Shown here in pieces: positions 58,401-64,000 of a stretch of 64,000 bases of DNA. Position 1 is the first letter of the stretch, and each line of letters starts with the position of its first letter. The stretch spans positions 105,999,387-106,063,386 of the forward strand of contig CM067370.1 in the NCBI GenBank assembly GCA_034401795.1, given 5' to 3'. The position numbers and the translations under genes are program-made. This DNA is from Chaetoderma sp. LZ-2023a (taxonomy: Eukaryota > Mollusca > Caudofoveata > Chaetodermatida > Chaetodermatidae). The notes under the pieces were generated by a model. The model searched no databases, had not been told where the DNA came from, and saw nothing but the letters and a program-made list of their open reading frames with translations.

Positions 58401-61400
58401 ATGAAAAATCTACGGGAAATGGTCAAAATGCTACTCCTCCTTCGTTGCTTGACATATTTCAACCAAATGTGTACAGATGCATTGTATGGTGGTAGGCTCT
58501 AGAAACTCTTTTCACAATTTTGATTGATCAATTTTTTGGGTGAAAATCTGAGATTTTATGAAAAATCTTCCGGAAATGGTCAAAATGCTATTCCTCCTAA
58601 CTTCTTGAGATATTTCAACCAAATTTGGCTAGATGGATTCTATGGTCGTAGGCTCTAGATCTTCTTTTCAGAATTTTGACCGATTTCAACGAAATTTGGA
58701 TGGAATGATCCTAAGCTTCTACCCTCCAGACGTTTTTCCCCAGAATTTTGATTGAGCAATTTTTTGCTTGAAAATTTTAGATTTTATGAAAAATCTACCG
58801 GAAATGGTCAAAATGTGACTCCTCCTTAGTTGCTTGACATATTTCAACCAAATTTGTAGATGCATTCTATGGTGGTAGGCTCTAGAACAGCTTTTCAGAA
58901 TTTTGATTGATCAATTTTTTTGGTGAAAATCTGAGATTTTTTTTGGTGAAAATCTGAGATTTTTTTTTAATCTACCGGAAATGGTCAAAATGCTACTCCT
59001 CCTTAGCTGCTTGACATATTTCAACCAAATTTAACTAGATGGATTCTAGGGTCATAGGCTCTAGATCTTCTTTTCAGAATTTTGATTGGTCAATTTTTTG
59101 GGTGAAAATCTGAGATTCTATGAAAAATCTACCGGAAATGGTCTAAATACTACTCCTTAGCTGCTTGATATATTTCAACCAAATTTGGCTAGATGCATTC
59201 TATGGTGGTAGGCTCTAGAACATCTTTTCAGAATTTTGATTGATCAATTTTTTGGGTGAAAATCTTACATTTTATGACAAATCAACCGGAAATGGTCAAA
59301 ATGCTACTCCTCCTTAGCTGCGTGACATATTTCAACCAATTTGACTAGATGCATTCTATCGTGGTAGACTCTAGAACTTCTATTCAGAATTTTGATTGAT
59401 CAGTTTTATGAAAAATCTACCAGAAATTGTCAAAATGCATCTCTTTCTTAACCGCTTCAAGGATTTCGACGAAATTGTGCTGGAATGATCCTATGTGAGT
59501 AGGCTCCAGATGCTGTATTCAGAATTTTGATTGGTCAATCTTTTGGGTGAAATTCATGATTTCTTTATGAAATATTTACTGGAAATTGTCAAAACACATC
59601 TCCTTAACAGCTTGGTGGATTTTACCCAATTTGACTTTGATGATCCTACAGCGCTAGAATCTGGACTTTCTATTTAGAATTTTGATTGGTCGATTTTTCC
59701 GGTGGCCATCTGTTTAATGTAAACATTCATGTATATCTAGATGCAAATGTTTCAAATGCTAATGGTCCAGGTGAGCGTCACAGGCCCTTCGGCTTGGGCC
59801 TCTTGTTATATTTGGCCATTCACGTTAAAGCCTCCTAAATTTAGCAAATGTGTGGCTGCCGCTGACTGCGCTTCTCCGGTCGTCTGGCCAAAATACTTGT
59901 TTGGCTTCCCTCCGCCACATGTATCTGTATCTGTATGTGGAAATCCAGCCTCGATGGGCTCATCCCTATTCCGTAGGGTACGAACGGTTCTTCAATATGT
60001 CTATATACCACTAAAAGTCTTAAATACACGAATACACGAAATTTGCTCAGACTGAGTAGGATTAAATTAATTAATATCAAATTGATTGCAGAGTTTTTTT
60101 CATTCACACATTAAAAGTTCTGTTAGTAACATTTATACCTTCTAATTATAGGTGTATTGATTGGAAGAATAAGCAATTTTTTATTTTGTCTGATTTACTT
60201 TGATTAGTGTTCATTGAGGTATTTATACAGGTATTGCCTCAATCAATTGTGTACGTTTGGGGTGCAAGGCAAAGCAGAGAAAACGTGTAGTTTTCGCAAT
60301 TTTGAGAGAATTTGCTGGGGACAGCTTAATGTTCAATGTGGATATCATCATTGTATGATCAAGTATCAGCTGAGTTGTATTTTCAGGATCAGCTAATAAC
60401 GTGTTGATGACGATTGGATCATTTTCAACATACATGGTGGTGAGAATACTCTTCAAATATGGTTTTCTTGACTCCTCCAATGCTGTACATATTGTAATGA
60501 AGCTGAATGGCAAAGTAAACATTTGTCAGAGACAACATATTGATTGAAACGGGCACGATTTGCTTGCAAGATGTATGAGCCAGTCAGAATCTTTGCCTTT
60601 ATTACTGCTCGTCTAACATCCCTGGTTGTGTTTCAAGTGGGTTCCAACAGTGGTGAACGTTGTTTACAGTGCATACATTGACATTTAAGTATTTTGTTGA
60701 TGTCTTCATGACAAAGTTTTCTTTCCAGACTTTGTTTACAGCACAGTTGACGTGCTTCTCTACTTGCGCCTTCCACGCTAACTTTGCAGACATCTTGTTA
60801 ATTAGTTGGTAGACACTTGGGAGCTGATACTTATGAAGTGTTTCTTGTCATTTCATAAACCAACTATTGCCCTTAAAATTCTTTACAGCAAGTTGTCTGA
60901 CTGCTCTCTGAAATTCTACAGTATCGTCATTTCTGAGGATGTTTCCTAGTAGTTTTAGTTTTCTGGAGTCTAGCTCTGCTTGGATGGGTCTTATTCCTAA
61001 TAGGCATAGTGTTGCTGCATGATGTTGTGTTCTTTGGAAGGGACTGTAATTGTTTAAGAATTGACAGTTGGAATAGTTCCAATGCACTAATCTCAGCTTT
61101 TGTCATTTGAATGCCCTCTAGACCAAACAGTAGATTGTCCATATATGCGCTGAAGTTAACGGGGAAAGTCCACCATTTTCATGAAGTCCAGCTCCCATCA
61201 GCGAATAGACTGTTCTTCTTGATGCTTGAATGCGTTTTTCTACATAGTCTTTCCCATTTGTTGATCGTTCTATACCTAAGTGAGTTTCACATTTAGATTC
61301 AAAGATCTCAGGTGGGCTGAGTGTTGCTGTGTGCAGCTGGGTGACTGGCTACTTTTATGCTTGAAAAGAATGGATAGTATAAGGGTAATGGTGACAGGTT

Positions 61401-62487
61401 TTAATTAGTTTTTTTGATACTTTTGTTAAAGTATTTAGAGAGACTGGTGTGTTAGGAAATTAAATTAACAATTTAACAAATAATTTCTCTTATTGCATAT
61501 GCAGATGGTCGTTAGACCTGACTTTTAGGATAATGGTTTTAAAGGTGTATGATGCAATAGGGGAACAGGTCATGTGGTCAGTCATTAGATGTGTAACTTT
61601 TGGACAAACTTTTTGGTCGCTAGTCTGGGGCTTTTCCAAGCACCACCAATATGGCTGCGGGTTTTGTTTCTGGTGCTTTTGCACCAGATTCATAAGGTGC
61701 GCACTGATTTACTTAATAAAAAAAATCTTCGGACACTTATTAAGCAAGCCTTTATGCCAAAGTAGGAACAACTGCGAAAATAAATAAATACTGTTATTGC
61801 CAGTCCAGCAGTGTGTTCTTTGGGCAGCTAAAACGGTAACTCCAGGGTTCGGATCTCATATGATCCACAGCCGAGCATCCTCGGCAGAAAGGCGTATACG
61901 TTAAGGTAAGCAGGCGCTAAGCCGTTTGCGGCCTAAAATACGTGTCTGGACCTAATATCCAAATGTTAGTCTAGGCCCTTAAGAAGGCCCGCAGAAATAA
62001 AAGCGGCACCAACTAAAAGAATATCTTTAACTCACACAAGGTGACGGTGTTGAATTCTGTAGAAATCAGCTACCCCATTTTCACGTAAACGCCGCATGCA
62101 TCCAACACCAAATAGCTACACTAGGCTAAATCATATTATAATCTTTTGCAATTCTTTAAAATAGGAGGGCGGCCCTGTTTACCACTGTTTAACTCTTCTT
62201 CTTCTTCTTCTTCTTCTTCTTCATAGTGAATTGCGTCATTACCACTTTCCCACCTTTGGAATGAAGGCAAGACACACTGGTGATACGAACAGCCGGGATG
62301 AAACGGTGGTGTTAAATTTTCGCAGCAACGGCTGCACGAGCCCACTGGGACGTGATCGTTTCACCGGCCCTGGAGGTCGGTCTTTGTGGACACCGGAGAT
62401 GCGCAGCATCTAGGCCTACTCCCAATCCCCGAGGCTAGCTAGCCAGCGACACCTTACGGAGGAGCCACGCGCAGCCCTGGCGGCTAC

Positions 62488-62562
<75 letters not shown>

Positions 62563-62949
62563 AAGCGGCGGCGGCGGCGGCGGCGGTAGCAGCAGCAATA
62601 GTAGTATAGCTATAATAATAGTCGTAGTCGCCGCCGCCACTGCCATTAGCATGTTGGCCAATTATTCAAGCGCACCCACACGCGTGCATACACGCACGCA
62701 GACGCACACTCTACGTCCCACAGCTCGATATCCTACTTTCCTAGGTAGATACTGCTCAATAAGTACTGTTGTTCGTACCTTACAGGCTTCACACGAGTTG
62801 ATTCCGTAGTGGAAACCAGACGCCTTACCACCACAAATCCTGCACGGTGGCAGTAACTCTGGTTCTGGCGGAACACTCCGAGATGGTTTCTTGGCGTGTT
62901 CCTGTCCAATCGTTAGAGGGCAGGCGTGCTGATTGGCTGTTTTCGTCAT
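33971..62949 (-). CDS. Nuclear receptor gene (ligand-activated-type transcription factor), six coding exons joined
   Basis: Exons (minus): 62949-62779, 52288-52144, 47407-46931 (or to 46935), 45421-45197 (or from 45425), 41908-41684, 34278-33971. All junctions keep phase and give 516 codons plus stop. The DNA-binding domain spans residues about 36-102: zinc finger 1 Cys 36, 39, 53, 56; P-box CEACKG; GFFRR start of exon 2; finger 2 Cys 72, 79, 89, 92, with CPFCRYQKC and GMS after it. The extension reads [21 protein letters not shown] hinge follows, then an LBD with the signature [20 protein letters not shown] and LLK, helix text [13 protein letters not shown], and a C-terminal AF-2-like PLLYECI. 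The intron after CEACK is a position typical of this family. Product: a nuclear transcription factor binding hormone-response-like DNA; the ligand is unknown. I cannot assign a subfamily. Upstream exons may exist, because an acceptor-like site lies at about 62965. Introns are up to 10 kb and full of repeats. Confidence 0.92.
34279..35224. other. Nuclear receptor intron 5, proximal part; nothing else seen
   Basis: AT-rich intron sequence without recognised repeats. Confidence 0.5.
35225..35494 (+). pseudogene. LINE reverse transcriptase fragment, 5' part
   Basis: The open text reads [36 protein letters not shown] and [17 protein letters not shown], which are classical non-LTR RT blocks. It is interrupted at 35494 by the element at 35495-38819 and continues in the same frame at 38824. 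It lies in antisense within intron 5 of the nuclear receptor gene. Confidence 0.88.
35495..38819. mobile_element. 3325-bp nonautonomous element inserted in a LINE, 4-bp AATG duplication
   Basis: The ends are TGTAGC and GCTACA. AATG occurs at 35491-35494 and again at 38820-38823. Removing the element and one AATG restores the LINE RT frame (LYIK then [15 protein letters not shown]). I see no transposase, RT or integrase. Internal features include a three-unit tandem repeat (36020-36172) and no long coding domain. TGT..ACA termini with 4-bp duplications occur in Ginger-type DNA transposons and in LTR elements. No direct LTR pair was found, so a nonautonomous Ginger-like element is one possibility. 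Confidence 0.8.
36020..36172. repeat. Tandem repeat, three units of about 50 bp
   Basis: Each unit contains GCGAGAGGAAAGTGCCTCGC or a close variant, followed by TGGGCCTCCGTCAC. Units start near 36026, 36079 and 36131. They lie inside the 3.3-kb element. Confidence 0.75.
38824..39290 (+). pseudogene. LINE reverse transcriptase fragment, 3' part
   Basis: Continues 35225-35494 after the insertion. It reads [11 protein letters not shown] (the catalytic ADD box), then [28 protein letters not shown] and [19 protein letters not shown] plus VRPAL, with a few stops. Homology ends near 39290, where another repeat begins. Confidence 0.85.
39300..39868. mobile_element. Decayed relative of the right end of the 3.3-kb element
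   Basis: In order it shares motifs with 38290-38819 (CCTTTTATACT, then GGCATGC, GCGCGC.CATG, TCTCATAGGG). It ends GATCCGCGCTACA, parallel to GGTCCACGCTACA at 38819. The left part is truncated. It sits directly after the LINE fragment. Confidence 0.55.
39869..41683. other. Nuclear receptor intron 5, distal part
   Basis: Contains a (CAGG)n microsatellite at about 41493-41537. Otherwise no gene or clear repeat is seen. Confidence 0.5.
41684..41908 (-). CDS. Nuclear receptor exon 5 (LBD middle)
   Basis: The acceptor TTTGCTTTCAG and donor GCTG|GTACGT are both strong. It reads [20 protein letters not shown], then [20 protein letters not shown] and [14 protein letters not shown], as in LBD helices 5-8. 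225 nt, phase 1 in and out. Confidence 0.92.
42040..42193. mobile_element. Small hAT-like MITE
   Basis: The ends CAGGGGCGGAT and ATCCGCCACTG are inverted repeats with G/C-rich inner tracts. The termini resemble those of the hAT copy that follows. Confidence 0.55.
42240..43508 (+). mobile_element. hAT transposon remnant (ZMYM1-like transposase, broken)
   Basis: Inverted ends CAGTGGCGGATCCAG and CTGGATCCGCCTCTG. Inside, on the plus strand and in several frames: [27 protein letters not shown], then [13 protein letters not shown], and the C-terminal dimerisation text ([37 protein letters not shown]). These are typical of hAT transposases of the ZMYM1/DUF4371 kind. Stops and shifts make it inactive. 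An 8-bp target duplication could not be confirmed; only ACTAT is shared. Confidence 0.82.
45028..45113. repeat. Family-B palindrome
   Basis: Inner arms TGAAAGTTGTTGGTGGC and GCCACCAACAATTCTCA. Outer arms AATATTCTGAAAACAATTTG and CAAATTGTTTTCAAAATATT. It lies less than 90 bp from the end of nuclear receptor exon 4. Confidence 0.78.
45197..45425 (-). CDS. Nuclear receptor exon 4 (LBD start)
   Basis: Reads [20 protein letters not shown], then [20 protein letters not shown] and the LBD signature [17 protein letters not shown]. The donor AAAAG|GTGAGA is perfect. The start is 45425 if exon 3 ends at a GC donor (phase 0), or 45421 if it ends at the GT four bases further on. Both keep the frame and the same protein length. 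Confidence 0.9.
45426..46930. other. Nuclear receptor intron 3 with palindromes
   Basis: Family-B palindrome at 45714-45801; family-A palindromes at 46255-46336 and 46731-46835. A reversed family-A MITE lies at about 46370-46625 and appears to have lost its central palindrome (text continues TAAGCTGTTGCAGATTTTT). Confidence 0.7.
46931..47407 (-). CDS. Nuclear receptor exon 3 (DBD extension, hinge, LBD helix 1 region)
   Basis: The acceptor TTTTATTTTAG precedes CC|ATA, which completes the Ala of [14 protein letters not shown]. It continues [14 protein letters not shown], then a Ser/Pro-rich hinge ([30 protein letters not shown]) and a helix ([20 protein letters not shown]). The 3' end is either 46931 (CAA|GTATTC) or 46935 (GC donor GCAAGT). 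Confidence 0.88.
48856..49285. mobile_element. Foldback element with about 150-bp inverted arms
   Basis: The left arm begins CTTAAAGTTCTCGTGTCCCA and the right arm is its reverse complement, ending TGGGACACGAGAACTTTAAG. Similarity extends inward through CATGCAATGC-type text for about 150 bp. Short mirror-image ORFs inside are by-products of the symmetry. Confidence 0.8.
49442..49592. mobile_element. piggyBac-type palindrome
   Basis: CCCATTTGCAGGCCAAGAGA on the left, decayed arms, and TCTTGGTCTGCAATTAGG on the right. No flanking TTAA pair could be assigned. Confidence 0.6.
49800..50135 (+). pseudogene. hAT transposase C-terminal remnant
   Basis: Plus-strand text [20 protein letters not shown], then [20 protein letters not shown] plus STIGQN and [20 protein letters not shown], with stops. 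This matches the hAT C-terminal dimerisation domain and differs from the copy at 42240. Confidence 0.75.
50575..51110. repeat. Cluster of three hairpins
   Basis: Inverted pairs: ATTGCCACTG with CAGTGGCAAT (50580-50622); CTAATATTGCTTTTATTTT with AAAATAAAAGCAATATTAG (50882-50961); TTTTAAAGTCTGCTAAATTA with TAATTTAGTAGACTTTAAAA (51028-51100). A 96-codon minus-strand open stretch overlaps the first two but has no recognisable domain. Confidence 0.65.
51185..51275. repeat. Simple repeats (TTAGC)n and (GT)n
   Basis: GCTTAGCTTAGCTTAGC is followed by GTGTGTGTGTGT and a G run. Confidence 0.85.
51501..51705. repeat. Direct duplication, two units of about 85 bp
   Basis: Units at 51501-51585 and 51617-51705 share CGTGTGACTCGACC, then GTCAGGCT.ATGACCA and TAAGCCAGA. 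Moderately diverged. Confidence 0.65.
52144..52288 (-). CDS. Nuclear receptor exon 2 (second zinc finger)
   Basis: The acceptor ATTTATTAAAG is followed by [15 protein letters not shown] and continues to [17 protein letters not shown], with donor G|GTAAGC. 145 nt, phase 0 in and 1 out, fitting exons 1 and 3. The first two cysteines of this finger are six residues apart (CTTRSQSC) instead of the usual five. Confidence 0.95.
52358..52468. repeat. Microsatellites (AGT)n and (TAGG)n
   Basis: About 27 AGT units are followed by TAGG repeats. Directly after them, at 52469, begins TGTAGCGCGGACC, a terminus like that of the 3.3-kb element. Confidence 0.9.
52504..52743. repeat. Tandem duplication, 2 x 120 bp
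   Basis: Copies 52504-52623 and 52624-52743 begin GCAGCATATCTGGGTACGGA and differ by only about two bases. On the minus strand each contains CTATATAGG, a TATA-like sequence. The left flank shares motifs with the right end of the 3.3-kb element (GGTACGGACC, CTGGGTACGGAACGGCCA). Confidence 0.88.
52744..53345. other. Nuclear receptor intron 1; no feature seen
   Basis: AT-rich intron sequence without recognised repeats. Confidence 0.45.
53346..53790 (-). pseudogene. LINE 3'-end fragment (C-terminal RT region)
   Basis: Minus-strand text [14 protein letters not shown], then [30 protein letters not shown], and [16 protein letters not shown]. The G-H-V-L-R-M block and the DR/DK..W box are typical of the C-terminus of many LINE proteins. 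Two or three stops. Confidence 0.75.
53808..54740. repeat. Degenerate tandem array, period about 160 bp, about six units
   Basis: Recurring phrases are GAAATTACTTCATGGTA, TTTTTAAACTCAATACTTCA, ATTCATATACATATCTAA and GAATCTATTGCAGACAGTA. Units begin near 53810, 54010, 54190, 54320, 54470 and 54640. Old and diverged. Confidence 0.65.
54741..55426. other. Intron sequence with a piggyBac-type palindrome
   Basis: The palindrome at 55249-55370 reads TTCATTTGCAGGCCAAAAGA, with GGAATGACTGTCTCGCGAGT at the centre. Otherwise nothing. Confidence 0.55.
55427..55870. mobile_element. Family-A MITE, reversed, with a second partial copy
   Basis: CAATGGACCTTTCCAGTTTT at 55427 starts the reversed copy, with its palindrome at 55546-55638 (cores GTTGCC and GGCAGCAAC). 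A second end (CAATGGACCTTTCCAAG) at about 55693 opens a forward partial copy. Confidence 0.65.
55871..58359. other. Intron sequence; inverted pair and CpG-rich spot
   Basis: An inverted pair GCTGGTACCCGACTCC and GGAGTCGGGTACCAGC lies at 56578-56663. GATGCGCATGCGCGG (NRF1-like) is at about 56682. No supported exon; an open stretch at 56857-57060 has no recognisable domain. Confidence 0.5.
58360..59815 (+). repeat. Molluscan-type repeat, long copy with about eight internal units
   Basis: It begins TTAGCTCACCGGGCC and ends AGGTGAGCGTCACAGGCCC plus GGCCTCTTGTT. Between, units of about 160-200 bp repeat CTACCGGAAATGGTCAAAAT, CTTGACATATTTCAACCAAA, and CAGAATTTTGATTGATCAAT. Confidence 0.8.
59816..60222. 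other. Intron sequence; no feature seen
   Basis: No supported exon or repeat. Confidence 0.4.
60223..61250 (-). pseudogene. LINE 3'-end fragment with zinc-knuckle-like tail
   Basis: Minus-strand text in shifting frames: [72 protein letters not shown], then [19 protein letters not shown]. This matches the C-terminal part of LINE RTs that are common in cnidarians and molluscs. It is a different family from the LINEs at 30.3 and 35.2 kb. Several frameshifts. Confidence 0.78.
61251..62184. other. Intron sequence; no feature seen
   Basis: No supported exon or repeat. Confidence 0.4.
62192..62488. mobile_element. Relative of the left end of the 3.3-kb element, reversed, next to microsatellites
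   Basis: Text at 62268-62410 (ACACTGGTGATACGAACAGC, GGCTGCACG, GGTCGGTCTTTGT) matches the minus strand of 35600-35750. It ends in GGCTACA at 62488, the complement of the TGTAGC start at 35495. A (CTT)n run is at 62192-62223. Confidence 0.55.
62489..62600. repeat. Microsatellites (AGT)n and (GGC)n
   Basis: About 24 AGT units starting directly at the GCTACA terminus, then GGCGGCGGCGG. Confidence 0.92.
62779..62949 (-). CDS. Nuclear receptor exon 1 (first zinc finger)
   Basis: It opens with [12 protein letters not shown]; the finger reads [16 protein letters not shown] and SCEACK. The donor AAG|GTACGA gives phase 0, joined to GFFRR. The ATG at 62949 may be the start or internal: a T-rich tract ending TTAATAG at about 62965 could be an acceptor with the frame open through it. 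Confidence 0.92.
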
Positions 62950-64000
62950 TTGAAAGTATCTATTAAAAAAAAAATCAGATTTCCTGCTAAATAAGCATTC
63001 AAACGTATTTTATTATCCCATTTACCGACAAATCCCTGAAAACGAAAATTGTTTACGATATAAAACCTATTTTGTTGAATATTTTGAAATTATTTTGATT
63101 CAACAGTTTTCCTGTATGTTTGCCTTGAAAATGAGATATTCGGTCTCCAGCCAACTTCCAACAATGCATTGCGCATACTACTGATTCACGTTAAGCGGAA
63201 CCTGTACCAGGAACAGTGTTCCGGTTAACGTTAAGCTGTAGTAAGCGCAATGAATTGTGGGATGTTGGCTGAAGACCGAATGAGGAATTCATCGGTGAAA
63301 GGGATAACTGTCTCACTGCTGAAAGTCACCTGATAATAATTTCAATACGCAAAATCTCTTAACTTGCTGAATATTTTGAAAACAATTTGACTTAGCCACC
63401 AACAACTTTCAGTCAAATTGTTTTCAAAATATTCAGTAAGTTAAGAGATTTTGCGTATTGGATATAATCCCTTGAATATATTGTCCTCAAAGACTCAGCC
63501 GTGAATGAATCATAGAAATGCTCTTAAAATTAAATTTAATGTAAATATGTTGTGAGACGAAATTGATGCTCTTGGCGGTACAAGAATGGCTAGAAGTAGG
63601 GCCTAATTGAGGGATCCAATCTGTCAATCAAGTATTCCTGACATCAAATACGTCACTTGTTAGCTGACAAAATCAAAATGGCATAGGTCCGTCAAGAAAG
63701 TGGCAATGGTCCATCAGGAATATGTATGTACCTCTGGCAGTGAGGGCACAGTGCTAAGTCTTGCCCACGTACTAACCACCGATGTATGGCCGTTATAATG
63801 CTCATAAGGCTGAAGACCGAATGAGGAATTCATCGGTGAAATGGATAACTGTCTCACTGCTGAAAGTCACCTGACAATAATTTCAATACGCAGCCATGAG
63901 TAAACACGATGCATTTCTAACATAAATGCAGTCAATTTATGAATCACTTTCGATAAAGCCTTGCTGTTAGAGCTTCTATGTTAAGCGATTGACTTCCGTT
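62950..64000. other. Upstream region of the nuclear receptor exon with inverted and direct repeats
   Basis: A long imperfect inverted repeat lies at 63139-63283 (arms share CGTTAAGCGGAAC and AGCCAAC text). A hairpin lies at 63343-63462. A direct duplication, 63271-63352 and 63809-63893, begins GCTGAAGACCGAATGAGGAA. No exon is seen. Confidence 0.6.
63343..63462. repeat. Extended family-B palindrome with 49-bp arms
   Basis: The left arm ATACGCAAAATCTCTTAACT leads into TGAATATTTTGAAAACAATT; the right arm is its reverse complement, ending AGTTAAGAGATTTTGCGTAT. The loop is about 20 nt and holds GCCACCAACAACTTTC, half of the usual inner hairpin. Confidence 0.8.

Noticed and set aside
62416-62661. 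Leu/Pro-rich open frame
   Set aside because: Translation of AGT and GGC microsatellites.

Overview
This is a repeat-rich eukaryotic nuclear window with no bacterial features. It has spliced exons with GT-AG signals, AT-rich introns, many miniature palindromic transposons, a DIRS retroelement and fragments of several LINEs. A dispersed repeat carries gene-like text of the form 'AGGCCC..GGGCCT..CTCACCTGG' and 'CTCCTTAACCGCTTGGCGGATTTCAACC'. I associate that repeat with molluscan, especially bivalve, genomes. The organism is therefore most likely a bivalve or a related lophotrochozoan; this is inference, not proof.

Layout, left: 711-3870 holds a decayed DIRS copy. 5352-7265 holds two clean exons of a host gene I cannot name. 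7962-14756 is an essentially complete DIRS retrotransposon: 159-bp terminal inverted repeats that I read as identical, an internal complementary region, a spliced gag-like ORF, an RT/RNase H/Dam-like ORF and an overlapping tyrosine-recombinase ORF. 16095-18962 (minus) is a nearly full-length but broken HARBI1-like PIF/Harbinger transposase gene with an intron.

Middle: 19-33 kb is mostly nonautonomous elements (two palindrome families, piggyBac-like MITEs with TTAA target sites, molluscan repeats), two related TATA/NRF1-like cassettes, and a decayed LINE (30.3-32.2 kb, minus).

Right: 33971-62949 (minus) is the main host gene, a nuclear receptor. I could join six coding exons in phase (first zinc finger, second zinc finger, hinge, and three ligand-binding-domain exons) into an open frame of 516 codons plus stop. 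Its introns carry a LINE split by a 3325-bp element (4-bp AATG target duplication), hAT remnants, other LINE 3' ends, foldback elements, microsatellites and degenerate tandem repeats.

The strongest results are the intact DIRS with its circle-junction evidence, the reconstructed nuclear receptor, the frame-restoring insertion inside the LINE, and the repeated families of perfect palindromes.
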